NCBI GenBank assembly: GCA_964476155.1
Contig: CAYYYS010000009.1
Coordinates: 1 to 64,000, forward strand
DNA: 64,000 bases
Direction: 5' to 3'
From: JAHIYU01 sp964476155
GTDB lineage: Bacteria > Krumholzibacteriota > Krumholzibacteriia > LZORAL124-64-63
The translations under genes and the position numbers were made by a program. The stretch's first letter is position 1; each line of letters begins with the position of its first letter. This document shows positions 17,438-26,580 of this stretch, in pieces. Below the pieces are notes generated by a model. That model was not told the DNA's origin. It saw only the letters and a list, made by a program, of their open reading frames with translations, and searched no databases.

Positions 17438-18025
17438 ACACGTGGAAAACGCCTCGCCGGCTATTGAGCTCATATTGTCAGAGTGTACACGTGTAGACTT
17501 TTGATCAAAGGTCGTCCCCCCCGGCATCTCCCGGATCAGCTTCTCGAGTTCGCCCAGTTGGTGCTCGTCCATCTCGATGAGCAGCGCCCGTCCCGTGCTG
17601 TAGACGATCTCACCGGTCGAGTCGCGCAGCACGGCGCGTGCGTGGATCTTGCGGTTCTCGATCTCGAACACTTCGGCTTCCACCACGCAGGGTGTTTCCA
17701 GGGGCAGCATGCGCTTGAAAGTGACGTTGAGTTCGGCGGCCAGGACCGGGTGGCCGGCCAGCCAGGCGGCCGCACCCATGGTTTCGTCGAGCAGGGCAGC
17801 CACGCAGCCGCCGTGGGCGTGGGCGGGAGGGCCCTGGGTGTCCGGTCCGCATATGGCTTTCACCCGGAGGGTACCGTCGTCATCGTTTCGGTAATAGCGT
17901 ACGGTGAGGCGGCGTCCGGTCCTGTCGTCGGACACGAAATTCGAGGACTTGATGGGATAGGGCAGGTTTATCCGTGTCCAGCCGTTTTCGGGAGTGTCTA
18001 GCCAGCGCGCGTTTTCGTGGGTCAT
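17414..18025 (-). CDS. Hotdog-fold acyl-CoA thioesterase (PaaI-like)
   Basis: 203 residues. The 4HBT active-site signature is AHAHGGCVAALLDETMGAAA near residue 90, followed by the strands LNVTFKRMLPLETP and VEAEVFEIENRKIHARA. PaaI-type enzymes release free acids from aryl or acyl-CoA. The last ~35 residues (after MPGG, at a run of six G) look like translated spacer DNA and run into the terminator, so the original stop may have been lost by a slip in that run. Start supported by GGAGACCGCC upstream. Confidence 0.8.
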   Translation of the reverse strand: MTHENARWLDTPENGWTRINLPYPIKSSNFVSDDRTGRRLTVRYYRNDDDGTLRVKAICGPDTQGPPAHAHGGCVAALLDETMGAAAWLAGHPVLAAELNVTFKRMLPLETPCVVEAEVFEIENRKIHARAVLRDSTGEIVYSTGRALLIEMDEHQLGELEKLIREMPGGTTFDQKSTRVHSDNMSSIAGEAFSTCKMNRPPA

Positions 18026-18209
18026 GGCGGTCTCCTGTTATTGTGATTCCAGCGGTCATCCTAGCCGGATTCAATGTGATTCGTCTACTGATGCTCGGGA
18101 ACCAACCCCCCGTTTTAAAGGTGTAAAGTCCCGCCAGTTTACTCTTTTAGAGGTGACTTCCGCCCTCCATGACGTTACCTTATCTGCATCTTCCATCAGG
18201 AAACAGGAG

Positions 18210-19985
18210 ATGGCCCGGAACGACATGACTCCCGTCCACACATTCCACATCCCCGTCATGGGGACCGGTTTCACCATCGACACGCCGTTGAAGGTGGCGC
18301 GGTACGGCATTTCGTCGGTCATCTCGTTGGTCGATGACAAGCTCATATCGCAAATGCACAAGCAGCTCGGTGGCACCGACGAATCGATTACGGATCGCAC
18401 CGAGGATTCCCGTGCCCGTCGGATCACCGCCTACCTGAATCTGCTCGACGACGGGGTCCGCACGCAGGTCGAGCGCCTGCGCTCGTCTCTCTTCGAGGCC
18501 GGCAGCGAGATCACCCGCTATTACGAGATGCTGCCCGACTCGCCGCTTAAGGCCCTGTACCAGCGCATGCTCGACGCGCGCGATGCGGTCGAGAAGGCCG
18601 ACCTCCAGGCCGAGCTGCGCCGGCTTGTCGTGCCTGGCGCCATCGACGTCAACATCATGACCAAGCTGGACCGCGATCGCTTCCGCGACGGCCAGAAGCT
18701 GCCACCCCAGTTCTCCGACGCCATGAGCGCCCTGCGCGGCTATGCCCAGAGCAAGGTGCGCTCCTCGCTGATCCTGTCGGCGGGCATGAACCAGAAGCTC
18801 TTCGCCTACCTGGCCGAGTTTCCCGATTTCTTCCCCGACGACATGGGCGACGTCAAAAAGAAGATCGTCCTGAAGGTGAGCGACTTCCGCTCGGCGCTCG
18901 TGCAAGGCAAGCTGCTGGCCCGACGGGGGCTGTGGGTGTCCGAATACCGCGTCGAGTCGGGCCTGAACTGTGGGGGCCACGCTTTCGGCGGCAAGGGCCA
19001 GCTGCTCGGTCCGGTCCTCGAGGAATTCCGCGACAAGCGCGACGACCTGGTGGCCCAGTTGCACGAGGCCTGCCACGGCACCCTGGAAAAGATCGGTCGG
19101 CCGGCGCCCGACGAGCCGCTGCCCGTGCGCGTGACGGTGCAAGGCGGGATCGGCACCGCCGAGGAAAACGACATGCTGCGCGACCACTATCACGTGGACG
19201 GCACCGGCTGGGGCAGCCCGTTCCTGTTCGTGCCCGACGTGGTGAGCATCGACCAGCCGCATCTCGACAAGCTGTGCGAAGCCCACGAGGACGATGTCTA
19301 TCTGAGTGACAGTTCGCCCCTGGGTGTGCCTTTTTGGAGTCTGCGCACGTCGGAGAGCGAGATCACGCGGCGTCAGCGTATCGATGACGGGTGTCCGGGC
19401 AGCCAATGTCCCAAGGGCTATCTCGTCACCAACACCGAGTTCACCAAGAAGCCCATCTGTACCGCCAGCCGCGCCTATCAGCGGCTCAAGCTGAAGACGC
19501 TCGAGATCCTCGACCGCACGCCCGACCAGCAGACGGTCGACCAGGAAGACATCGTGGCCAAGGCCTGCATCTGTCACGATCTGGCCGGCGGCGCGACGGT
19601 CACCCAGGGTCTCGACGACGAAGCCACTACGTCGGTGTGCTGCGGGCCCAACGGCGTGTACTTCTCGCGCATGGCCCAGCTCCGCGAAATGATCGACCAC
19701 ATCTACGGCCGCGCCCGTCTGCCCCTGGACGGCAGTCGCCCGCACATGTTCATCAAGGAACTGTCGTTGCACGTGGATCGTCTGCGCGAAGAGGCCGATC
19801 GCTGCCGGCGCGACATGGTGGAAGCCGCCAAGTCCTCGTTCGAGAGCAAGGCGAACCTGCTGGCGGGTATCAACAGCTACCGTGAGAAAGCGGCGCAAGT
19901 GGCCGCTGACCGTCGCGACGAGTTCCTCGAAAAACTCGACGCCATGCGCGCCGATATCGAGCGGATCCTGCCGGGAAAAGACTAG
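18210..19985 (+). CDS. Conserved protein of unknown function (591 aa)
   Basis: ATG 18210 is chosen because CAGGAG directly precedes it and the family-like sequence starts there (TPVHTFHIPVMGTGFTIDTP); the frame is open further upstream without support. I recall close relatives annotated hypothetical in Bacteroidetes. Conserved-looking segments are VDNIMTKLD-type (IDVNIMTKLDRDRF), SGLNCGGHAFGGKGQLLGP, VTVQGGIGTAEE, DSSPLGVPFW and KACICHDLAGG. GGIGTAEE resembles the phosphate-binding turn of FMN-binding TIM barrels such as nitronate monooxygenases. Several cysteines in the last third (C-x-C, VCCGPNG) could bind metal. No signal peptide. Function cannot be named. Confidence 0.8.
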   Translation: MARNDMTPVHTFHIPVMGTGFTIDTPLKVARYGISSVISLVDDKLISQMHKQLGGTDESITDRTEDSRARRITAYLNLLDDGVRTQVERLRSSLFEAGSEITRYYEMLPDSPLKALYQRMLDARDAVEKADLQAELRRLVVPGAIDVNIMTKLDRDRFRDGQKLPPQFSDAMSALRGYAQSKVRSSLILSAGMNQKLFAYLAEFPDFFPDDMGDVKKKIVLKVSDFRSALVQGKLLARRGLWVSEYRVESGLNCGGHAFGGKGQLLGPVLEEFRDKRDDLVAQLHEACHGTLEKIGRPAPDEPLPVRVTVQGGIGTAEENDMLRDHYHVDGTGWGSPFLFVPDVVSIDQPHLDKLCEAHEDDVYLSDSSPLGVPFWSLRTSESEITRRQRIDDGCPGSQCPKGYLVTNTEFTKKPICTASRAYQRLKLKTLEILDRTPDQQTVDQEDIVAKACICHDLAGGATVTQGLDDEATTSVCCGPNGVYFSRMAQLREMIDHIYGRARLPLDGSRPHMFIKELSLHVDRLREEADRCRRDMVEAAKSSFESKANLLAGINSYREKAAQVAADRRDEFLEKLDAMRADIERILPGKD

Positions 19986-20024
19986 TCCACCCACCCCCCA
20001 TGCAACCTGTCGGTGACGTGTGGC

Positions 20025-20636
20025 ATGCGAATGATCAACATGATTCTGACGACGGCGTTCCTGCTGACCGTCGGCCAGGGAGGCTCAATGGCGGATACGA
20101 ACAATTACGAAACGGCCACGTTCGCCGGCGGCTGCTTCTGGTGCCTGGAAGCTTTGTTCGAGGAGCTGGATGGTGTGGCGAAGGTGGAATCGGGCTTCGC
20201 CGGCGGCGGCGAGGGAGAGGTGTCCTACCAGGAAGTCTGCGCCGGTGATACCGGACACGCCGAAGTGATCCAGATACGCTTCGACCCGGCCAGGCTTTCC
20301 TACTCGGAATTGCTGATGGTTTTTTTCTCGGCCCACGATCCGACCACCCTGAATCGCCAGGGCGCCGACGCGGGCACCCAATACCGCTCGGCGATTTTCT
20401 GGCACGACGAAGTCCAACACGCGGCCGCCGAAGTTTTGATCGCCGACCTGGTCGCGGAGAAGGTCTTCGCCGACCCGATCGTCACTCAGGTGGCTGCCTT
20501 CGACGCCTTCATCCGCGCCGACGACGGCCACCAGAACTACTACCGGCGCAACAAGGCCCAGTCCTATTGCCAGATCGTGATCGCGCCGAAACTGGAGAAA
20601 TTCCGGAAGAAGTTCCGGGAGCGTTTACGACATTGA
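20025..20636 (+). CDS. msrA: Peptide methionine sulfoxide reductase MsrA
   Basis: The catalytic motif GGCFWCLEALFEELDG, the segment VSYQEVCAGDTGHAEVIQI and QYRSAIFWHD identify MsrA, which reduces methionine-S-sulfoxide. Two starts compete. From ATG 20025 the protein has a hydrophobic N-terminus (MINMILTTAFLLTVG) that could export it. ATG 20088 has a near-ideal AGGGAGG site 4 bases upstream and gives a cytosolic enzyme of 182 residues. The C-terminus is of usual length. A small reading frame follows 10 bases later. Confidence 0.92.
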   Translation: MRMINMILTTAFLLTVGQGGSMADTNNYETATFAGGCFWCLEALFEELDGVAKVESGFAGGGEGEVSYQEVCAGDTGHAEVIQIRFDPARLSYSELLMVFFSAHDPTTLNRQGADAGTQYRSAIFWHDEVQHAAAEVLIADLVAEKVFADPIVTQVAAFDAFIRADDGHQNYYRRNKAQSYCQIVIAPKLEKFRKKFRERLRH

Positions 20637-20646
20637 AGAGGGACAA

Positions 20647-20922
20647 ATGCGTCGCTCACAAGGCTTCCTGATCATCGTGGCGGCGACGGTTTTGACCGTC
20701 GCCGCTGTTGCGTCGGCCGATATAGCCGACGCCGACGGCGTACCCCATGTCCGTAACGGCGCTGAACCGCGCGACGGGGTCGAGGCCGTGCGTCTGGAGG
20801 AACTCTGGCGCGCCGGTGACAACGAGGACGACGGCCTGCTGGACGACGCCGGCTGGGCCGGCCAGGCGCAGGCCCGTCACTTCGCCGAGCACAATCCCGT
20901 CAACCCCCAATTTCCTGTTTGA
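20647..20922 (+). pseudogene. Truncated N-terminus of a secreted six-bladed beta-propeller protein
   Basis: 91 residues from ATG 20647 (GAGGG upstream) with a signal peptide (LIIVAATVLTVAAVASA) and then VPHVRNGAEPRDGVEAVRLE ELWRAG. In my memory of FCB-group genomes this segment opens 350- to 400-residue 6-bladed beta-propeller proteins. Here homology ends after about residue 60 and the frame stops at 20922, next to a sequence resembling the end of the 12298-12463 element. A genuine small secreted protein is the alternative. Confidence 0.45.
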
Positions 20923-20932
20923 CAGAACACTA
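20917..20932 (-). repeat. Possible single end of the TA-flanked element family
   Basis: Read on the minus strand, TAGTGTTCTGTCAAAC matches the end TAGTGCTCTGTCAACC of the element at 12298-12463 at 14 of 16 positions. As there, TAG is the stop codon of the adjoining gene. No matching second arm was found. Confidence 0.3.
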
Positions 20933-21763
20933 GAAGGAGAAGGAGAACGAAATCACGGGGGCGGCCTTCGCGGGTCCGCCCCCGCGTCGACTCCGCTGAT
21001 CGAGGGAATAGAAGATTTCGGCGGCGACCCAGCCGGCCACCGCGCCGACGGTCACGTCACTCAGGTAATGCTGGTAGCCGTGGATGCGGCTATAGGCGAC
21101 CCAGGCGGCCCAGCCGTAGAGCACGGTGGGCGAGGCCCAGGACCAGCGGTCGTACTCGGTACCGTCGAGTTGGCGTCGCATGACCGCGCGCACGCGCTTG
21201 TTGAGGAAGGTCGAGCCGTAGAAGGCGGACGACGAGTGGCCGGACCAGAACGAGCGCTGGTCGTGGGCGAGGTCGATGTGTTCGCGCCGGGCGGCCACGT
21301 CGGGTGCGAGCCGCGCCAGGGGACGCTGACGGGCCACGGTGCCCTTGACCGAATCCTGGATGCCCTTGAGCGAGAGGATGCCCGCGTAGTAGAGGAATTG
21401 TCCCTGCAGGATGTCCTTGCCACGATCACCTGCTGGATACTCCGCGTCGAGGGCAGCCACGGCGGCGCCGGCGAGGAAGGTGTTTAGCCCGGCGGCGCGG
21501 TTGTGGTCCATGAAGTTGCGCGGGGTCGGCCGGGGAGCGGGCGCCAGGTGCTCTGTGACCCAGAGGTCGACCTTCGGCGGCTCGGTCCAGCGCGGCGGCT
21601 TGCTCGCGCCCAGGTCGCCCAGGTAGCGGCCCATCAGCACCAGGCCGATGGTGCCGGTGCCGATGGCGGCGATCTCGGCCGTATCGAGGTAGTCGTTTCC
21701 CCGAGCGGGAAGCGTTGTCGCACAGAGCGCGGCGATCAGAATGAGTGTCGGTACGATTTTCAT
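20930..21763 (-). CDS. PAP2-family phosphatase, secreted or membrane-associated
   Basis: 277 residues with a signal peptide (MKIVPTLILIAALCATTLPA) and the three phosphatase motifs: KGTVARQRP, FWSGHSSSAF and SRIHGYQHYLSDV with the catalytic histidines. The substrate could be a lipid phosphate such as undecaprenyl pyrophosphate. The C-terminus APVISFSFSF alternates hydrophobic residues and ends in Phe, as outer-membrane barrel proteins do; PAP2 enzymes fused to a barrel strand are known as outer-membrane LpxE/PagP-like cases only by analogy. The stop TAG abuts the repeat end at 20917-20932. Confidence 0.85.
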   Translation of the reverse strand: MKIVPTLILIAALCATTLPARGNDYLDTAEIAAIGTGTIGLVLMGRYLGDLGASKPPRWTEPPKVDLWVTEHLAPAPRPTPRNFMDHNRAAGLNTFLAGAAVAALDAEYPAGDRGKDILQGQFLYYAGILSLKGIQDSVKGTVARQRPLARLAPDVAARREHIDLAHDQRSFWSGHSSSAFYGSTFLNKRVRAVMRRQLDGTEYDRWSWASPTVLYGWAAWVAYSRIHGYQHYLSDVTVGAVAGWVAAEIFYSLDQRSRRGGGPAKAAPVISFSFSF

Positions 21764-21892
21764 GGCCGGTTCAGGATAGGGCGAGTGACGCCGCCCCGCA
21801 AGGACGTCGCGTAAGTGATGATCGAAACGGGGGAGTCGTGTTATGCTCCCGCACCGAACAGCCGGCCTCCCAGCCCAATCAGGAGTGAATCC

Positions 21893-24800
21893 ATGCCCAG
21901 ACGTCTTATCCTCGTCGCGACCCTGATATTGATGGTCGCCGCCACGTCAGTATTTGCTACAGAGGCCCTGTTCTGCCGCTATCCGGCCATAAGTCCCAAC
22001 GGGTCCACGGTGGTCTTCTCGTATCAGGGCGACCTGTGGAGCGTGTCGGCCGACGGCGGCCGCGCCCTGCGCCTGACCGCGCACCAGGCCTACGACGGCT
22101 GGCCCGTCTTCGCGCCCGACGGGGAGAGCGTGGCCTTCGCGTCCGACCGTTACGGAGACTTCGATGTCTACGTGATGCCGGCCGAGGGTGGCCCGCCCAC
22201 ACGTCTCACACACGCCGAGACCACCGACCGGCCCCAGGCGTTCGGCCCCGACGGCGACGTGGTGTATTTCTCAGCCCGCCGTCTCTTCGACTTTCCCATG
22301 GCGAACCAGATCCTGTCGGTACCCGTCACCGGCGGCACGCCCCGGCGCCTGGCCGACTTCTTCGGCGACGAGGTGGCCACCGTCGACGGTCGCACCTTCG
22401 TGGTCGCCGAGGGCCGCGTGGCCAACGGTCGCGTGCACTATCGCGGTAGCTATCAGCGCGAGCTCTTCCGCTGGACCCGCGGCGGCGATCCGGTCGCTCT
22501 GACCGAGAACCGCGGCTACGACACCCACCCCATGGTCGCGCTCGACGGGCGGATCTACTGGCTCGGCGACATGGACGAGAGCAAGACGGCCAACGTATGG
22601 GTCATGGACGGCGACGGTGGCGGCAAGCGGCCGCTTACCGATTACGAGGGTGAGCCCGTGCGGACGGCCTCCCTGAGCACCGACGGGTCGCGTATCGTCT
22701 TCGAGCAGGGGCTGCACCTGTACGTGATGGATACTGCGGGCGGCGAGCCGCGACGGTTGAGCGTGGACGTGGCGGCCGACGCGATCGAGAATCCCGTCGT
22801 CATCGAGACCAAGACCGGCGACGCCGATTACATCGCGGTCTCGGACGACGGCGAGGAATACGCCCTGGTCGTCGACGGCGAGATCGTCCTGATCAACAAG
22901 GAACAGGGCGGTCGCGCGACGGTAGCCGTGCCCGGTCCCTGGCTCGAAGCCGACATTTCGTTCCGACCAGGCAGCGCCGACACCCTGTTGCTGGTCAGCG
23001 ACCGCGACGGGGAGAACACCGTCTGCCTGCTGGTGAGCGACGACGACGAACCACTGCTGCGCAAGTCCCGCAAACATCGGCTGATCGAGCTGACCGACAG
23101 TAAGGATCCGTGTCACGTACCCCAGTGGTCGCCCGACGGAAAGCGCATCGCCTACCAGCACGGCAACGGCGACCTGTATGTCATGGACGCCGACGGTCAG
23201 AACGACAAGACCATCGCCAAGTACTGGAACCTGGGCGATTTCTCATGGTCCCCCGACGGCCGCTGGCTGGCCTTCTCGCGCCTGGACCCCGACTACAACA
23301 GCGAGATCTGGATCGTCCCGAGCGAGGGCGGCGAACCCGTCAACGTGACGCGGCACCCCGAGTACGACGAAGGCCCCGTATGGTCGGCCGACGGCACCGT
23401 GCTCGCCTGGCACACTACGCGCCATAGCCATTCGCCCGCCAGTCGTGAATACGACGTCTATGCCATGTACCTGCGCGAAGCGGATCATGACCGCACCCAA
23501 GAGGCATGGGAAATCCTTGAGAAGACCCGCGACGACAAACCCAAGGACGAGAAGAAGGACGATGACGAAGGGGACGATGAAGAAGAGGCCGAGGAGGAAC
23601 TCGTGGTCGAGATCGACTTCGATGAGATCCACCTGCGCGCCCGTCGCGTGACGTCGCTGCCCGGCAGCGAATACGCCAGCGCCATAGACCCCAAGGGCGA
23701 CAAGATCTACTTTACCGCCAGGATCGTGGAGGACCGCGACCTCTACTCGGTGAACCGCTTCGCCGAGGACCGCGAGGCCGTCACCGAGGGCGGCGTCAAC
23801 CCGAGCGGGATCACCCTGGACGAGAAGGGCAAGACCTTCACCTTCCTGCGCAACGGCGCCCCCGCGACGGTCGGCGCCGACGGCGGCAAGGTCGAGTCCA
23901 CCGATTTCACGGCCCGCCTGGTGGTCGATCGCCCCGCGGTGCGCCTGCGCACCCTCGACGAGGCCTGGCGTACCATGCGCGACCGTTTCTACGACCCGGA
24001 CATGCACGGCGTCGACTGGCCGGCCATGCGCAAAAAGTACGGCGCCTGGGTCGCCCATGCGTCCTGCGACCACGACTTCGGCGACGTGATGAACTTCATG
24101 CTCGGCGAGCTCAACGCCAGTCACATGGGCTACCGTCCGCGCTGGGAGTCGCCCGGCGACTACGGCGACGACGGTTGGCTCGGCCTCGAATTCGACTTCA
24201 CCCACAAGGGGAAGGGCCTGAAGGTGGCCCGCGTGCTGACCGACGGTCCCGGCGACAAGGCGCCCGACCGCATCCTGCCCGGCGATGTGCTGCTCTCGGT
24301 GGATGGCCGGCCGGTGGGTCGCGACGTCAACATCAGCGCAGCGCTGGAAACCCGCTCCGGGCTGCCCACATGGGTAGTCGTCAAACGCGACGGTGACGAG
24401 CTCGAGTTCCAGGTCACGCCCCGGGGCTTCCGCACGATCTGGACCCTGAACCACCGCGACGCCGAGCGCGCCAAGCGCGCGATCACCGAAGAGTCCAGCG
24501 ATGGCCGCGTGGGCTACGTCCACATACAGGGCATGGGTTTTTCGGAAGTGGAGCGCTTCCAGCAGAACCTCTTCGCCGCCGCCGACGGCAAGGAGGCCCT
24601 GATCATCGACGTGCGCAACAACGGCGGCGGCTGGACCACCGACCTGATGTTGACGATTCTCAGCCAGCCCGTCCACGCCTTCACCGTCGGCCGCGACGGC
24701 GAAACGGGCTATCCCCAGGTGGAACGCCAGCCCTTCTATCGCTGGTCGAAACCCGTGGCCGTGATCTGCAACGAGGGCAGCTACTCCAACGCCGAGATCT

Positions 24801-25138
24801 TCAGTCACGCCATCAAGACCATGGGCCGCGGTCCGGTGATCGGCATGGAGACCGGCGGCAACGTCATCTCCACCGGCGGCTTCGGCAACCGGTACCGCGG
24901 CTACGTGCGTCTGCCCGGCCGCGGCTGGTATGTGTGGGGAGACGACGTGAACACCGAGCGCAACGGCAAGCCCCAGGAGGCGCGCCACGAGCTGACCGGC
25001 TGCATCCCGGACCACGTTGTCGACCTGACGCCGGCCGACCGCATGCACGGCCGGGACCCGCAGTTGGACAAGGCCGTCGAGCTGATGATCGACGCGGCCG
25101 ACGCCGAGTGGCGCAAGCCGAAACGCGAACCGAAGTAG
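21893..25138 (+). CDS. Tricorn-like secreted S41 peptidase
   Basis: 1081 residues from ATG 21893, preceded by AGGAG and starting with a signal peptide (LILVATLILMVAATSVFA). Residues 25-280 and 290-540 form two WD40/TolB-like beta-propellers with repeated SPDG/APDG turns. An acidic linker (DEKKDDDEGDDEEEAEEE) follows, then the tricorn core domain, a PDZ domain (PGDVLLSVDGRPVG) and the S41 catalytic part: NNGGGWTTD, the nucleophile in NEGSYSNAEIFSHA and GMETGG. Tricorn-type peptidases cut peptides delivered through the propellers. Export suggests scavenging of external protein. Confidence 0.88.
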   Translation: MPRRLILVATLILMVAATSVFATEALFCRYPAISPNGSTVVFSYQGDLWSVSADGGRALRLTAHQAYDGWPVFAPDGESVAFASDRYGDFDVYVMPAEGGPPTRLTHAETTDRPQAFGPDGDVVYFSARRLFDFPMANQILSVPVTGGTPRRLADFFGDEVATVDGRTFVVAEGRVANGRVHYRGSYQRELFRWTRGGDPVALTENRGYDTHPMVALDGRIYWLGDMDESKTANVWVMDGDGGGKRPLTDYEGEPVRTASLSTDGSRIVFEQGLHLYVMDTAGGEPRRLSVDVAADAIENPVVIETKTGDADYIAVSDDGEEYALVVDGEIVLINKEQGGRATVAVPGPWLEADISFRPGSADTLLLVSDRDGENTVCLLVSDDDEPLLRKSRKHRLIELTDSKDPCHVPQWSPDGKRIAYQHGNGDLYVMDADGQNDKTIAKYWNLGDFSWSPDGRWLAFSRLDPDYNSEIWIVPSEGGEPVNVTRHPEYDEGPVWSADGTVLAWHTTRHSHSPASREYDVYAMYLREADHDRTQEAWEILEKTRDDKPKDEKKDDDEGDDEEEAEEELVVEIDFDEIHLRARRVTSLPGSEYASAIDPKGDKIYFTARIVEDRDLYSVNRFAEDREAVTEGGVNPSGITLDEKGKTFTFLRNGAPATVGADGGKVESTDFTARLVVDRPAVRLRTLDEAWRTMRDRFYDPDMHGVDWPAMRKKYGAWVAHASCDHDFGDVMNFMLGELNASHMGYRPRWESPGDYGDDGWLGLEFDFTHKGKGLKVARVLTDGPGDKAPDRILPGDVLLSVDGRPVGRDVNISAALETRSGLPTWVVVKRDGDELEFQVTPRGFRTIWTLNHRDAERAKRAITEESSDGRVGYVHIQGMGFSEVERFQQNLFAAADGKEALIIDVRNNGGGWTTDLMLTILSQPVHAFTVGRDGETGYPQVERQPFYRWSKPVAVICNEGSYSNAEIFSHAIKTMGRGPVIGMETGGNVISTGGFGNRYRGYVRLPGRGWYVWGDDVNTERNGKPQEARHELTGCIPDHVVDLTPADRMHGRDPQLDKAVELMIDAADAEWRKPKREPK

Positions 25139-25144
25139 GGGAGA

Positions 25145-25615
25145 TCAGCGCCCGGCCGTAAGCCGGGAGGCGAGCGGGTCGGGCAGGCCGGCGGCACGGA
25201 TCTTGTCGGCGGCGGTGTGGATGTCGTAGGGGACGCGGTGCATTTCGATGCGCCGCGTCTTCGTGTCGTAGACGACGTAGGCGGCGCGCGGATCGAGATC
25301 GCGGGGCTGGCCCACGCTGCCCGCGTTGATCAGGTAGCGCGCGTGTGATTCCAGATCGAGGGTCTCAAGCATGTGCGTGACGACTTTCTCGCCGTGCAGC
25401 TCTTCGTTGTTGGCGGCCATGTCGTCGTGATTGCCCTTCACCACCGCGTCGCAGGTCTCGCGCACCAGCTCCAGACAAGCGACCGGGTCGGCGCCGTAGC
25501 CCACCACGTCGCCCAGGCTGTACCGGGCGTCCACACCCTGTCCGTCGGCGTGGGCGAGCACGGCGGTCAGCGCTTCCAGGTTGGCGTGTATGTCGCCGAG
25601 GATGGCGTATTTCAT
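25145..25615 (-). CDS. Calcineurin-type metallophosphoesterase with an internal deletion
   Basis: 156 residues starting MKYAILGDIHANLEALTAVL. It has the N-terminal metal motifs GDIHAN, GDVVGYG and GNHDD and the C-terminal segment RYLINAGSVGQPRD plus VPYDIHTAADKIRAAGLP. Full-length members have about 240 residues; the central ~80, with the HASP and GHTH metal-binding segments, are absent between ELHGEKVVTH and RYLINAG. Without them catalysis is doubtful. It may be a decayed gene kept in frame or have a new role. It lies tail to tail with the tricorn gene. Confidence 0.7.
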   Translation of the reverse strand: MKYAILGDIHANLEALTAVLAHADGQGVDARYSLGDVVGYGADPVACLELVRETCDAVVKGNHDDMAANNEELHGEKVVTHMLETLDLESHARYLINAGSVGQPRDLDPRAAYVVYDTKTRRIEMHRVPYDIHTAADKIRAAGLPDPLASRLTAGR

Positions 25616-25732
25616 GACGACTCCGGAATTCGCCTGGTGCCGGATCGCGCGGGACGCTACCAGTCTAGCGCAATGAAGTGTGGCGCGCCATGTCATTACA
25701 TGGCACCGTGAACGGCAGCGAAAGGATTGACC

Positions 25733-26095
25733 ATGGACCGCAGCAACCCCGCAATCCGCGTGATGATGATGCCGCGCGACACCAACGTGCATCGCACGAT
25801 CTTCGGTGGCGTGATCCTCAGCCATCTCGACCAGGCCGGTGTCATCGGCGCGCGTCGCGCCGGGTGCCGCCACATCGTGACCGTCGCCATGGACAAGGTG
25901 GAGTTTCACGAGCCGGTCCACGTGGGTGATCTGGTCAGCTTCTATACGGATGTCTTCAAGAAGGGCCGCACGTCGATAACCATACGGGTCTGCGTGGAGG
26001 CGAACCGTTTTGAAACGCGTGATGACGTGGCGGTGACCAGCGCCAATATCACTTATGTGAACATCGATGCGGAAGGCCGGCCCGAGCCTATCTGA
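25733..26095 (+). CDS. YciA-like hotdog acyl-CoA thioesterase
   Basis: 120 residues with the family signature MMPRDTNVHRTIFGGVILSH LDQAG and VHVGDLVSFYTDVFKKGRTS. The helix with Asp after GGVILSHL is the catalytic segment. Full length for the family. AAAGGA lies 6 bases before ATG 25733. The ends are distinct from the PaaI-like enzyme at 17414. The likely role is acyl-CoA pool control. Confidence 0.88.
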   Translation: MDRSNPAIRVMMMPRDTNVHRTIFGGVILSHLDQAGVIGARRAGCRHIVTVAMDKVEFHEPVHVGDLVSFYTDVFKKGRTSITIRVCVEANRFETRDDVAVTSANITYVNIDAEGRPEPI

Positions 26096-26112
26096 GCGAT
26101 TCGCCGGCAAGC

Positions 26113-26580
26113 TCATAGACCGATTGATATCGTATCGCCCTCGCTTCCTTCGGCTGGATGCTCTCCGTCCTCGGCCAGAACCCGGACTCTCACCGCTCGC
26201 TCGGCCCGCGGCCAGCTCCCCTCGATCACTTCACCCGATACGGCCACTTTATCGCCCTTCATTTGCGCCACGTAACGCGTGAGCCGGTATTCGCCGTCGC
26301 GATAGCCGTAGCCGTCGCCCGCGTCCTCGTAAAGCACACCCTCGGCTTGGCCGTGCGCGTCCAGACAGACGATCAGTTCCAACGCATCCAGAGGTCGCTC
26401 GTTCGACCATTGCATGATTGGTCCCACCGGCAGGACGTGCCCCGCGCCGAGCATCAGCACGGGCAGATCGAGGTCGGCGCCGTCGCTGTCGACCAGCGAA
26501 AAGGCTCGCCACACACCGTCCGGCAGCACCGGTTCCGGCGCGCGCCCGGGGGAGGTGTTGCAGGAAACGAGCAGCCCGTC
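26113..26580 (-). pseudogene. C-terminal remnant of a glycoside hydrolase family 31 gene
   Basis: The minus-strand frame is homologous in pattern to the last part of GH31 alpha-glucosidases: DGLLVS, VLPDGVWRAF, LPVLMLGAGHVLPVGPIMQ, NERPLDALELIVCLD and VLYEDAGDGYGYRDGEYRLT. The catalytic barrel is missing. Similarity stops at about 26580 and a stop lies at 26587-26589 in this frame. The other side of this point is a plus-strand GH57-like gene that lacks its own 5' part. Confidence 0.75.
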
